A stretch of DNA of 51,503 nt. It comes from Porphyromonas sp. GTDB taxonomy: Bacteria; Bacteroidota; Bacteroidia; Bacteroidales; Porphyromonadaceae. Shown here in pieces: positions 7,638-16,346 of the stretch (position 1 is the stretch's first letter; each line of letters begins with the position of its first letter). The translations under genes and the position numbers were made by a program. Location: assembly GCA_029983505.1 (NCBI GenBank), contig JASBZK010000012.1:1-51503 (forward strand), given 5' to 3'. Under the pieces are notes generated by a model. That model searched no databases. It saw only the letters and a program-made list of their open reading frames with translations, and was not told where the DNA came from.

Positions 7638-8933
7638 ATGAGTACGACAAACCAAACTCACGCCCTCGAGACCCTTTCCCTCCACGCCGGCTTCGACCCC
7701 TCCACGGATGCCTTCGGCTCCATCAACGTCCCCCTGTACCAAAATACGGCCTACGCCTTCCCCAACAGCAAATACGCGGCAGACCTCTTTGCCCTCAAAA
7801 TCGGAGGTCTCATCTACACCCGCCTCAATAACCCCACCACCGGCATCCTCGAGAACCGCATCGCGGCCATTGAGGGCGGCATCGGAGCCGTAGCCACGTC
7901 CTGCGGACAGTCGGCCATCGCCACGGCGCTCCTCTCGCGCCTTGTCTCCGGCGATCACATCGTAGCCTCCGGCAGCCTCTACGGCGGGACATTCAACCTC
8001 CTCAGCCACACACTGCCGCGCTTCGGCATCACGACGACTTTCGTGGACGCCAACGCCCCCGAAGCCGTCCGCGCCGCCATCAAGCCGGAGACGAAAGTCG
8101 TCTTCGCCGAAGTCGTCGGTAACCCCAGACTCGACTTCGTGGACATACCCCGCCTTGCGAAAGTGGCGCACGAAGCCGGTCTCCCGCTCTTTGCCGACAA
8201 TACCTGCACACTCGGTCTCTACCGTCCTCTCAATGAGGGTGCGGACGTGGAGTTTCTCTCACTGACAAAGATTGCCGCAGGTGACGGATCTACCCTCGGC
8301 GGTGCGCTCATCGACAGCGGGAAGTTCGATTGGTCCAAAGGTCTTTTCCCGCAGCTCGTGAGTGAAGACCCCTCGTACCACGGCATCAAGTTTGCCGAAG
8401 CTTTCGGTAGCGCCGCGCTCATCTTTTGGCTCGTCGCCGTCGGACTCAGAGACTTCGGTACGTGCATCTCGCCCTTCAACTCCGCCCAGCTCATCAAGAG
8501 CCTCGAGACCCTGAAGATACGCGTGGAGCAGCACTCCAAAAACGCCCTCGAGATCGCACAGTGGCTCGAGAATCACCCCCTCGTGGAGTGGGTGCGCTAC
8601 CCGAAGCTCCCGAGTCACGAAGCCTATGCCTTCGCTAATGAGAAGCTCACCCGCGGCGGTGGCGTCATAGTGACCTTTGCACCAAAGGGCGGCTATGAGG
8701 CGGCCAAGAAAGTGGCGGAAAGTACGAAGCTTTTCAAACTGGTGGCCAACTTCGGCGACTCCAAGTCCCTCATCGTCCACTCGGCAAGCACGACGCACGC
8801 GCAGCTCTCGAAAGAGGATCTCGTGAAAGCCGGCGTGACGGAAGACCTCATCCGCCTCTCCATCGGTCTCGAGAATACGGAAAACCTCAAGCAAGACCTT
8901 GACCAAGCCCTCAGAGCAGCCCAAGATGAATGA
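7638..8933 (+). CDS. metY: O-acetylhomoserine aminocarboxypropyltransferase (MetY)
   Basis: A PLP enzyme that makes homocysteine from O-acetyl-L-homoserine and sulfide in the cytoplasm. The 431 residues from ATG 7638 fit the family. The N-terminus TLSLHAGFDPSTDAFGSINVPLYQNTAY is typical of MetY. The PLP-Lys region is VEFLSLTKIAAGDGSTLGGALID, and the C-terminal LIVHSASTTHAQLS and IRLSIGLENTENLKQDL are Cys/Met-metabolism PLP signatures. An upstream in-frame start at 7539 lies inside the terminator and was rejected. The gene is first in metY-metX-thrA, behind the methionine attenuator, and overlaps metX by 8 bp. Confidence 0.95.
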   Translation: MSTTNQTHALETLSLHAGFDPSTDAFGSINVPLYQNTAYAFPNSKYAADLFALKIGGLIYTRLNNPTTGILENRIAAIEGGIGAVATSCGQSAIATALLSRLVSGDHIVASGSLYGGTFNLLSHTLPRFGITTTFVDANAPEAVRAAIKPETKVVFAEVVGNPRLDFVDIPRLAKVAHEAGLPLFADNTCTLGLYRPLNEGADVEFLSLTKIAAGDGSTLGGALIDSGKFDWSKGLFPQLVSEDPSYHGIKFAEAFGSAALIFWLVAVGLRDFGTCISPFNSAQLIKSLETLKIRVEQHSKNALEIAQWLENHPLVEWVRYPKLPSHEAYAFANEKLTRGGGVIVTFAPKGGYEAAKKVAESTKLFKLVANFGDSKSLIVHSASTTHAQLSKEDLVKAGVTEDLIRLSIGLENTENLKQDLDQALRAAQDE

Positions 8934-9873
8934 GATTCGGACCCTTGTCCTCAAAGACTTCGAGACCGAGAAGCACGGCACCCTCGGGGAGGTACCGCTG
9001 AGCTATGAGCTCGCGGGCCTCCCACTCGGCCGGGGTCCCGTCGTCCTCGTCAATCACGCCCTCACGGGCAACTCGTCCGTAGCAGGTCCCGACGGCTGGT
9101 GGGCAGACCTCATCGGTCCCGGCAAAGCAATCGCGACGGAAGCGTACACCATCCTCGCTTTCAATATCCCCGGCAACTGCTACGAGTCCGCCCCCCTACC
9201 CCGCCACGACCTTTTCACCGTAAAGGACGTCGCCCGCCTCTTCATACTCGGGGTGGAGGCGCTCGGTATCCGGAAGCTTCGTGCCGTCATCGGAGCCTCC
9301 CTTGGCGGGGGTATCGTCTGGCAGATGGCGGTTCTCTCTCCCGACCTCGCAGAGCTGTACCTCCCCATCGCCACGCACTACAAAGCCGACGCCTGGCTCT
9401 TGGCACAGACACGGGTACAGGAGCTTCTCCTCTCGGGAGCGCACCCCCTGCACGACGCGCGGATTCACGGGATGCTCTGCTACCGCACCCCCGAGAGTCT
9501 GGACAGAAGGTTTGGGGACGACACGACGGCAGACGGCACACCGAAAATCGTCGACTGGCTCGAATTTCACGGTAGACGGCTTGAGGAGCGCTTCGCCCTC
9601 GAGGCCTATAAAGTGATGACCTACCTCACGGGACAGATTCACGCCGCGGACAGCCCGGAGGAGCTTCGCCCCCTTGCCCGAAAGGTGTCCCTCATCAGCA
9701 TCGACAGCGATCTCCTTTTCCCGCACGCGCTGACGGAAGACCTCGCCCGGGCGCTTGGTGCGAAACACTACTCCATCCACTCCATCCACGGTCACGACGC
9801 GTTTCTGATGGAGTACGCACAGCTCTCGGAGATCGTAAAGGAGATTTTGTCAAGCACTGAAACCGGCGCATAA
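8926..9873 (+). CDS. metX: Homoserine O-acetyltransferase (MetX)
   Basis: An alpha/beta-hydrolase-fold enzyme that acetylates homoserine with acetyl-CoA, giving the MetY substrate. Of about 315 residues, the early VNHALTGNSSVAGPDGWW, the nucleophile elbow GASLGGGIVWQMA (Ser), the Asp region ISIDSDLLFP and the terminal GHDAFL (His) give the triad. It is slightly shorter than the about 350-380 residues of many MetX. ATG 8926 overlaps the metY end. MetX and MetY together make direct sulfhydrylation the route to homocysteine here, with no need for cystathionine intermediates. Confidence 0.93.
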   Translation: MNEIRTLVLKDFETEKHGTLGEVPLSYELAGLPLGRGPVVLVNHALTGNSSVAGPDGWWADLIGPGKAIATEAYTILAFNIPGNCYESAPLPRHDLFTVKDVARLFILGVEALGIRKLRAVIGASLGGGIVWQMAVLSPDLAELYLPIATHYKADAWLLAQTRVQELLLSGAHPLHDARIHGMLCYRTPESLDRRFGDDTTADGTPKIVDWLEFHGRRLEERFALEAYKVMTYLTGQIHAADSPEELRPLARKVSLISIDSDLLFPHALTEDLARALGAKHYSIHSIHGHDAFLMEYAQLSEIVKEILSSTETGA

Positions 9874-9978
9874 GGAGGTACGGGCCAAAAAGAAGACGCG
9901 GGTACGGGCGAAAAAAGTTTTCCGGCCTGTACCACGCCGTCACCTATCACAGACCAAAAAAGCAACCGAAAAAGAACC
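9874..9978. repeat. Dispersed-repeat cluster B between metX and thrA
   Basis: Units GGTACGGGCCAAA (9877-9889), GGTACGGGCGAAA (9901-9913), CGGCCTGTACC (9923-9933) and CACAGACCAAA (9948-9958). The first and third are roughly inverted. This is the only cluster that falls between two genes of one pathway; it could be an internal attenuation point or mark a separate thrA unit. No promoter box was recognised before thrA. Confidence 0.65.
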
Positions 9979-12405
9979 ATGGTAATCATTAAGTTTGGGG
10001 GACGCTCACTCGGCACCCCGGACGGATTGGAGCAGTCCGCCCAAATCGTAAAAGAATCGTTTGAGAAAGGCGAGAGACCCGTCGTCGTACTCTCCGCACG
10101 CGGCAAGACGACCGACCGCCTCATCGAGCTCACAGAGCTTGCGCTTGAGGGCAAGGGGTATTCCGCGAAGGTGGGTGAGCTCTTTTCTGCGCAGCCGGCG
10201 GACGCCCCCGTCGATTTCTCCGAAGAGTCCTCCGAACTCTTGCACCTCCTGGAGGGCATCAACCTCCTCGGTGTCTGCCCGCCCCAAGTCCTCGACCGGG
10301 TGCTGTCCTTCGGGGAACGCGTCTCCGTGAAAGTCTTCGCCGACTTCCTCCGCAGGCGGGGTCTGAATGCCCGTGCCGTCGACGCGGGCGACTTTTTCGT
10401 CACGGACGAGACGTTTGGCGACGCCGACATCCTGCCGGAGTCGGAAGGACGCACAAAAGGCTATTTCTCACACCTCTCGGAGGAAGTAATCCCCGTCGTC
10501 ACCGGCTTCATCGCCAAGACCGGGCGTGGGGAGCGAACCACCTTGGGGCGTAACGGAAGCAATTACTCCGCCACACTCCTCGCATCGTATCTCGACGCTG
10601 AGCGGGTCGACAACTTCACCCACGTCGACGGCATCTACACCGCCAACCCCGACCTTGTCCTCCAAGCCCGCAAAATCAAGGCACTCACCTACTCCGAAGC
10701 CGCCGAGCTCGCACAGTACGGTGCAGACATCCTCCACCACCGCACGGTCGACCCCTTGGTCAAAAAGGGCATCCCGCTCCGCATCCTCAATACCTTTTCC
10801 CCCGACGGTCTCCGTCAGCAAGGCACCGTGATCTCGTCCACCCACGGCGAAGAACAGGTGAAAGCACTCGCCACGATCAAAGGGCGGGCGCTCATCTTCT
10901 TCGAAGGACAGGAGATGAAAGACCGCCCGGGGCTGGATGCCCGCATCTTCGGGGCAATGAGCCGTGCCGGAGTCTCCGTCTCCCTCATTTCCCAAGGCTC
11001 TTCGGAGCGCGGCACGGGTCTCGTCGTGGCGGAAGCGGACGCAGAGCGAGCCGTAGGCGCGTTTGACGAAGAGTTTGAGCGCGACATCGAAGCGGGACTC
11101 ATCAAGCCCGCGGTGGCGGTCAAAGGCTTGGCCATCGTGGCACTCATAGGGGTGCCGCTCGCACAATTCGACCGTCCCTACGGCGCACTGGCACGGCACG
11201 GCATCGTCCCCCGTCTCCTTAATAACACCGTCCCCACCAATACCCTCTGCCTCCTCATCAGCGAGACAGAAGTGCCACTCGCCCTCGGAGTGATGCACTC
11301 GGAGCTTTTCGACCGCGCCCGCAAGATTCACCTGGCCGTCATCGGTCACGGCAACGTCGGCGGTGCCCTCATCGACCAAGTCGTCAGACAGCGCGAAGAG
11401 ATCCTCCGGCGCAAAAACCTCTCGCTCGAGATCTTCGCCGTGACCGGCTCCCGCAAGGTCTTTTTCCCCACCGACACGCTTCCCGAAGACTGGCGGGAAA
11501 GGTTTGAGAACGGGTCGGAAACCCAGGACGCGGTCTCCGACATCATCAGCCATGCCCGGGCGCATCACTTGGAAAATCTCGTCCTCGTCGACAACACCTC
11601 CTCCCTCGAAGTGGCAGCCCGGTACCCGGAGCTCGTGGAAGCGGGCTTTGACCTCGTCAGCTCCAATAAGGTGGGCAACGTCCAGAGCTTTGCCTCCTAC
11701 GCCCGTCTAAGGGAACTGCTGGAGAAAAACCGCAAGTCCTACCGCTACGAGACAAACGTCGGAGCCGGGCTCCCCATCATCGACTTCCTCAAGCTCCTCC
11801 ACCTCTCGGGCGACAAAGTGACGGCGATACGCGGGCTCTTCAGCGGCTCACTGGGCTACATCTTCGGGGCGCTCTCACAGGGGGAGAAGTTTGCCTCCGT
11901 CCTCCCCAAAGCCGTCGCCGAAGGCTTCACCGAGCCCGACCCGCGCACCGATCTCTCCGGCATTGATGTGGCGCGCAAACTCATCATCCTCGCCCGCGAA
12001 CTCGACCTCCCAGCCGAACTCGGTGACGTCACCGTCCAGAGCCTCGTCCCCGAAGCGTGCGCCACGGGTCCCGTCTCCAACCTTTTTGATCACCTTGATG
12101 AGGTGGAGAGACACCTTGAGCACCTATTCTCGCCCCGCGAAGGCTTCGTGGGACGCTATGTCGGCTCCCTGACCATGCCCCGGGACGGACACCCTGCGGA
12201 GCTTTTTTGCCGCATAGAGTCTTTGCCCGTGGACTCCGTATTCGGACAAACGACCGCTCAAGACGGGTGCTTCGAGATCTTTACGGAGAACTACGGCACG
12301 AACCCCATCGTCATCCGGGGTGCCGGTGCAGGCGCGGAAGTGACCGCGCAGGGCGTCTTCTCGGACATCCTACGCACCGCCGAGCGCCACAACTCGGTCG
12401 GTTAG
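9979..12405 (+). CDS. thrA: Bifunctional aspartate kinase / homoserine dehydrogenase I (ThrA)
   Basis: A fused enzyme of 808 residues catalysing the first and third steps of the aspartate pathway to homoserine. The aspartokinase domain spans about residues 1-290, with the ATP-site MVIIKFGGRSLG and GRNGSNYSATLLASYLDAERVDNFTHVDG. Two regulatory ACT-like segments follow (about 310-450). The homoserine dehydrogenase domain has the NAD(P) loop HLAVIGHGNVGGALIDQVV and the catalytic region RYETNVGAGLPIIDFLKLLHLSGD. Downstream SGSLGYIFG and GIDVARKLIILARE are also canonical. With metX and metY it supplies homoserine for methionine, so methionine attenuation may act on it too. Confidence 0.96.
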   Translation: MVIIKFGGRSLGTPDGLEQSAQIVKESFEKGERPVVVLSARGKTTDRLIELTELALEGKGYSAKVGELFSAQPADAPVDFSEESSELLHLLEGINLLGVCPPQVLDRVLSFGERVSVKVFADFLRRRGLNARAVDAGDFFVTDETFGDADILPESEGRTKGYFSHLSEEVIPVVTGFIAKTGRGERTTLGRNGSNYSATLLASYLDAERVDNFTHVDGIYTANPDLVLQARKIKALTYSEAAELAQYGADILHHRTVDPLVKKGIPLRILNTFSPDGLRQQGTVISSTHGEEQVKALATIKGRALIFFEGQEMKDRPGLDARIFGAMSRAGVSVSLISQGSSERGTGLVVAEADAERAVGAFDEEFERDIEAGLIKPAVAVKGLAIVALIGVPLAQFDRPYGALARHGIVPRLLNNTVPTNTLCLLISETEVPLALGVMHSELFDRARKIHLAVIGHGNVGGALIDQVVRQREEILRRKNLSLEIFAVTGSRKVFFPTDTLPEDWRERFENGSETQDAVSDIISHARAHHLENLVLVDNTSSLEVAARYPELVEAGFDLVSSNKVGNVQSFASYARLRELLEKNRKSYRYETNVGAGLPIIDFLKLLHLSGDKVTAIRGLFSGSLGYIFGALSQGEKFASVLPKAVAEGFTEPDPRTDLSGIDVARKLIILARELDLPAELGDVTVQSLVPEACATGPVSNLFDHLDEVERHLEHLFSPREGFVGRYVGSLTMPRDGHPAELFCRIESLPVDSVFGQTTAQDGCFEIFTENYGTNPIVIRGAGAGAEVTAQGVFSDILRTAERHNSVG

Positions 12406-12422
12406 GCCGCGCTATCTTTTGG

Positions 12423-12430
12423 TATCTTTG
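12423..12430 (+). promoter_or_regulatory. Possible promoter -7 box upstream of the DUF2027-Smr gene
   Basis: TATCTTTG fits TAnnTTTG. A start near 12437 would put the hairpin 12439-12474 at the very 5' end of the transcript. No -33 TTTG is seen, so chance is possible. Confidence 0.35.
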
Positions 12431-12438
12431 TAAAAGAG

Positions 12439-12482
12439 ACCTCTCCGAGGACTCCAAAACGAGGGGAGAGAGGTTTTATTTT
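12439..12482 (+). terminator. Probable intrinsic terminator after thrA
   Basis: ACCT-CTCC (12439-12446) pairs with GGAG-(AG)-AGGT (12465-12474) with a 2-nt bulge, followed by TTTTATTTT. It would end the met-thr unit, though a possible -7 box lies just upstream. Confidence 0.6.
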
Positions 12483-12511
12483 GGCACAAAGAGAAAAAGA
12501 TACACACAACT

Positions 12512-13615
12512 ATGACCGTGAAAGAAGGCGACCTGGTGCGCTTCCTCAACGCCACCGGTGGCGGGAAAGTGACCCGCATCGATAAAAATACTTCCACCGT
12601 TTACGTCAAAGACGACACCGGATTCGAGATGCCGGCGCGGATAAGTGAAGTCGTCGTGGTGACCGAGGGCAGTACCATAGTCCCGAAAGTCCCCGTCCAC
12701 ACCGGACAGGCAAAAGCACCCGCCGGGACGGCTGTGACGGCATCGAAGGAAAAAGATGCCCGTAAGCGGGACCTTGCACACCTCGGCAAAGTCAACGCCT
12801 ACCTTTGCTTCCTGCCCGAAGAGGGGAAGAAGCCGGGCGAAGAAGGCGGGTTCGAAGCTTATCTCGTCAACGACTCGCAGTACGACCTCGTCCTGACCTA
12901 TACTTCGGGCGAAGATAACTTGAAGCGGACGCTGAGATACCAAGGGGTCATCCCCTTCGACTCAGTCGAACTGATCGATACCATTGCCCCGGGTACGGAC
13001 CTCGACCGGAGGGCAAGGAGTTCTTTCGTCCTTGTACCCGTCGTGCGGGACGAGACGTTCCCAAGGAAAGAGCCTTTTGTCGTGGAGCTGAAAGTGGAAG
13101 GCGGTAAGTTCTACAAGGCGGGAGCCTTTGAGGAAAACGACTTTTTTGACGACAGAGCCATCATTTACCGGCTTGTGGAGGGCGACAAGTCTTTTCAAGC
13201 AAAGAAAATCGACCCGGACACACTCGCGGAAAAGATGATGACGAAGGGGGACGAGAGTTCCACTAAGAAAGAGAACCGCGCCCGGGTGGGCGAAGCGCGC
13301 CGCCCCGGGTCGTCTTCGCCGAAAGGCGCACCCCTCGTCGTCGACCTTCACGCTTCGGAGCTCCTCGAGACGACAGCCGGTATGGACAGCAAAGCGATCC
13401 TCGAGTATCAGTTGGAAGAGGTACGGCGCGTGATGAAAGCGCACCGCAAGCCGGCGGATAAGGGGCTTAAGATCGTCTTCATCCACGGCAAGGGCGAAGG
13501 CATCCTTCGCGAAGCGGTGGAGAAGCTCATCCGTCACGAGTTTCCGCGGTGCCTCCTTCAGGATGCCTCGTTCAGGGAGTACGGGTTCGGAGCCACTCAG
13601 GTGACGGTACACTGA
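12512..13615 (+). CDS. DUF2027 and Smr-domain protein
   Basis: A 367-residue protein with an N-terminal basic SH3-like start (VKEGDLVRFLNATGGGKVTRI), a central beta-rich DUF2027 region (about residues 90-245) and a C-terminal Smr domain (about 275-367). The Smr domain has VVDLHASEL, IVFIHGKGEGILREAV and the terminal YGFGATQVTVH. Smr domains occur in MutS2 and stand-alone proteins and can have nuclease or nucleic-acid-binding activity; the DLH and HGKG motifs are both intact. This architecture is known in Bacteroidota, but its cellular role is not established. Confidence 0.85.
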   Translation: MTVKEGDLVRFLNATGGGKVTRIDKNTSTVYVKDDTGFEMPARISEVVVVTEGSTIVPKVPVHTGQAKAPAGTAVTASKEKDARKRDLAHLGKVNAYLCFLPEEGKKPGEEGGFEAYLVNDSQYDLVLTYTSGEDNLKRTLRYQGVIPFDSVELIDTIAPGTDLDRRARSSFVLVPVVRDETFPRKEPFVVELKVEGGKFYKAGAFEENDFFDDRAIIYRLVEGDKSFQAKKIDPDTLAEKMMTKGDESSTKKENRARVGEARRPGSSSPKGAPLVVDLHASELLETTAGMDSKAILEYQLEEVRRVMKAHRKPADKGLKIVFIHGKGEGILREAVEKLIRHEFPRCLLQDASFREYGFGATQVTVH

Positions 13616-13632
13616 GACGGGAAAGTTTTGGG

Positions 13633-13640
13633 TACCTTTG
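13633..13640 (+). promoter_or_regulatory. Probable promoter -7 box for transketolase
   Basis: TACCTTTG fits TAnnTTTG and sits 74 bp before the transketolase ATG, just after the Smr gene stop. The -33 element is not clear. Confidence 0.5.
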
Positions 13641-13713
13641 AGCTAAAGAGAGGAGGGAAGAAAAGACCTTTGACAGATATAGACAATCCAACAACATAAA
13701 GACGTTCTCTGCT

Positions 13714-15753
13714 ATGAGTAAGAAACCTGCGCTCTCCCAAATGGGGGCCGACAACGTGCGCATACTCGCACTCTCTATGGTCGAAAAAGCCAAGAGCGGT
13801 CACCCCGGCGGTGCTATGGGCGGTGCCGACTTCGCCTACATCCTTTATTCCGAGTTTTTGAGATTCAATCCCGACGATGCCGAGTGGTTCCAGAGGGATC
13901 GCTTCTTCCTCGACCCCGGGCACATGAGTGCCATGCTCTACTCCGTGCTCTGTATGACGGGCAGGCTCGATATGGAGGATCTCAAGCAGTTCCGCCAGTG
14001 GCAGAGCCGCACGCCGGGTCACCCGGAGCTTGATGTCCTCCACGGCGTCGAAAACTCCTCCGGCCCGCTCGGCCAGGGGCACGCCATCGCAGTAGGCGCG
14101 GCGATAGCTGCGAAGAAGATGGCAGCGGAGTTCGGTGAGACGGCAGTGCCTCAGCGCATCTTTGCCTTCATCAGCGACGGTGGGGTGCAGGAAGAGATCT
14201 CCCAGGGTGCCGGCCGCATCGCGGGTCACTTGGGACTGGACAACCTCGTGATGTTTTACGACTCGAACCGCATCCAGCTCTCCACCGAGGTGGACGAAGT
14301 CACGAGCGAAGACGTGGAGATGAAGTACAAAGCCTGGGGCTGGCACGTCATCGTCATCGACGGCAACGACCACGGCGAGATCCGTCACGCGCTCAAAAAA
14401 GCCATCGACTACAAGGGTAAGCCCACCCTCATCATCGGCAATACGGTGATGGGCAAAGGAGCTGTCGGTGCGAAGGGCGAGTCCTTCGAGAACCTCGTCT
14501 CCACGCACGGTCAGCCACTCAGCAAGGCGGGTGCGTCGACGGCAGAAACCATCAAGCACCTCGGGGGCGATCCGGAGGATCCTTTCCGCATCTTCCCCGA
14601 AGTCCAAGAGGTCTTCGACAAGCGCAAGGATGAGCTTCGGGAAGAAATCGCGAACTGGAGAAAAGACTTCGACGAGTGGGCGCAAAATAACGCCGACAAA
14701 GCGACCGAACTGAAGTCCTGGCTCTCGGGCAAAGTCGAAAACGTAGACTGGTCCGCGATCGAACAGAGACCGGACATCGCCACCCGCAACGCCTCTGCCG
14801 CCGTCCTCGGCGAGCTCGCAAAGAAAGTCCCCAATATGATCGTCTCCAGTGCCGACCTCTCCAATAGCGACAAGACGGACGGCTTCCTAAAGCGGACGAA
14901 GCCTATAGTGAAGGGAGACTTCTCGGGCAAATTCATCAACATCGGTGTCTCGGAGCTTACCATGGCGGGGCTCAGTATGGGGCTTGCACTGCACGGCGGC
15001 ATCATCCCGGCTTGCGGCACGTTCTTTGCCTTCAGCGACTATATGAAACCCGCCATACGCCTCGCGGCGCTGATGGGTCTCCACATCGTCTACATCTGGA
15101 CGCACGACGCCTTCCGTGTGGGCGAAGACGGACCCACGCACGAACCTGTGGAGCAGGAAGCACAGATCCGCCTCCTCGAGAAGCTCCAAAATCACGCCGG
15201 CAAGAACTCGATGCTCGTCCTCCGCCCCGCAGACAACCACGAGACGACCGTAGCGTGGAAGATGGCGCTCGAAAACCTCGACACCCCCACCGGCCTCATC
15301 CTCTCCCGCCAGGACATCAAGACCCTGCCCGCCAACGACTACGAAAAAAGTCTCCGCATAGAGAAAGGCGGCTACAACGTCGCTACCGTGAAGCAGCCTG
15401 CCGCCATCCTCGTCGGCAACGGCTCCGAAGTCTCCACACTTGTCGCGGGCGCCGAGATCCTCAAGGGCGAAGGCATCGAAGTGAACATCGCTTCCATCCC
15501 CTCCGAGGGGGTTTTCCGGAACCAGCCCCAAGCCTACCAAGACGCCGTCCTCATCCCCGGCGTACCCCGCTTCGGACTTACCGCGGGTCTGCCCGTCACA
15601 CTTCAGGGTCTCGTGCCGGAAGGTACGGGAGCGGTCTGGGGAATGAAGAGCTTCGGCTTCTCCGCGCCGTACAAGGTGCTGGACGAAAAGCTCGGCTTCA
15701 CCCCCGAGAACGTCGCCAAGCAGGTACATCTTCTTCTGGACAAACAGAAGTAA
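13714..15753 (+). CDS. tkt: Transketolase
   Basis: A thiamine-diphosphate enzyme of 679 residues in the non-oxidative pentose phosphate pathway. It moves two-carbon ketol units between sugar phosphates. Visible motifs are the substrate-site KSGHPGGAMG, the HGVENSSGPLGQGHAIAVGAA loop, the ThDP-binding start FAFISDGGVQEEISQGA with LDNLVMFYDSNRIQ, and the pyrimidine-domain region HDAFRVGEDGPTHEPVEQ. The length matches the complete family. It is followed by rpiB, another pentose phosphate enzyme, after a repeat-bearing gap. Confidence 0.96.
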   Translation: MSKKPALSQMGADNVRILALSMVEKAKSGHPGGAMGGADFAYILYSEFLRFNPDDAEWFQRDRFFLDPGHMSAMLYSVLCMTGRLDMEDLKQFRQWQSRTPGHPELDVLHGVENSSGPLGQGHAIAVGAAIAAKKMAAEFGETAVPQRIFAFISDGGVQEEISQGAGRIAGHLGLDNLVMFYDSNRIQLSTEVDEVTSEDVEMKYKAWGWHVIVIDGNDHGEIRHALKKAIDYKGKPTLIIGNTVMGKGAVGAKGESFENLVSTHGQPLSKAGASTAETIKHLGGDPEDPFRIFPEVQEVFDKRKDELREEIANWRKDFDEWAQNNADKATELKSWLSGKVENVDWSAIEQRPDIATRNASAAVLGELAKKVPNMIVSSADLSNSDKTDGFLKRTKPIVKGDFSGKFINIGVSELTMAGLSMGLALHGGIIPACGTFFAFSDYMKPAIRLAALMGLHIVYIWTHDAFRVGEDGPTHEPVEQEAQIRLLEKLQNHAGKNSMLVLRPADNHETTVAWKMALENLDTPTGLILSRQDIKTLPANDYEKSLRIEKGGYNVATVKQPAAILVGNGSEVSTLVAGAEILKGEGIEVNIASIPSEGVFRNQPQAYQDAVLIPGVPRFGLTAGLPVTLQGLVPEGTGAVWGMKSFGFSAPYKVLDEKLGFTPENVAKQVHLLLDKQK

Positions 15754-15766
15754 CCACAGAGCAAAA

Positions 15767-15888
15767 GAGATACAGACCGAAAATGTCTTCGGACACAGAC
15801 CGGCGTCTCGTCGTCACACGTACCGGGAAAACATTTTCGGCCTGTACCTCCCCAAAACGGTCTTTTTAATCAAAAAGTACAGACACCA
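15767..15888. repeat. Dispersed-repeat cluster C with 20-bp inverted repeat after tkt
   Basis: A GAGATACAGACCGAAAA unit starts at 15767 and its inverse CGGCCTGTACCTC ends at 15850. The flanks 15767-15786 and 15831-15850 are complementary over 20 positions with two mismatches. Inside are GGACACAGACCGG (15791-15803) and a CACGTACCGGG unit. It may act as a terminator for tkt and read-through control for rpiB. Confidence 0.75.
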
Positions 15889-15890
15889 CG

Positions 15891-16343
15891 ATGTTGAAAA
15901 AAGGAATGAAAGTAGGCTTTGCCGCCGACCATGCGGGGTTCCCGATGAAAGAGAACCTGAAGAAGGAGTTCCAAAGCCTTTACCCCGATGTCGAAGTCAT
16001 CGACTACGGCACGGATTCCCTTGCCTCGGTCGATTACCCCGACTTTGCAAAGAAACTGGCTTATGCCGTCCAAAGCGGAGAAGTCGACTTCGGGGTGGCC
16101 TCCTGCGGCACCTCCAACGGCATCACCATCACGCTGAACCGCTTCAAGGGCATCCGCGCAGCCATTGCTTGGGACAGAGAAGTCGCCTCCCTCGTCCGCA
16201 GGCACAACGACGCCAACATCCTCTCCATCCCGGGACGCTTCGTCACGCTGAACGAGGGGATCGAACTGATGAAGGTCTTCTTCGCCACCGAGTTTGAAGG
16301 CGGTCGCCATCAGAGACGAATCGATAAGATAGACGAAGAGTAA
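15891..16343 (+). CDS. rpiB: Ribose-5-phosphate isomerase B (RpiB)
   Basis: It interconverts ribose-5-phosphate and ribulose-5-phosphate. The 150 residues, VGFAADHAGFPMKENL, the active-site Cys loop GVASCGTSNGITITLNRFKGIRAA and NILSIPGRFV identify the RpiB/LacAB family. Position after transketolase gives a small pentose phosphate gene pair. ATG at 15891 was used; a second Met five codons later (MKVGFAADHAG) is an equally plausible start. Confidence 0.94.
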   Translation: MLKKGMKVGFAADHAGFPMKENLKKEFQSLYPDVEVIDYGTDSLASVDYPDFAKKLAYAVQSGEVDFGVASCGTSNGITITLNRFKGIRAAIAWDREVASLVRRHNDANILSIPGRFVTLNEGIELMKVFFATEFEGGRHQRRIDKIDEE

Positions 16344-16346
16344 TAG

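Noticed and set aside
7572..12490. The 11-mer TTGTGCCAAAA after the met terminator and its complement near 12480
   Set aside because: Two short copies in AT-rich terminator flanks are compatible with chance.
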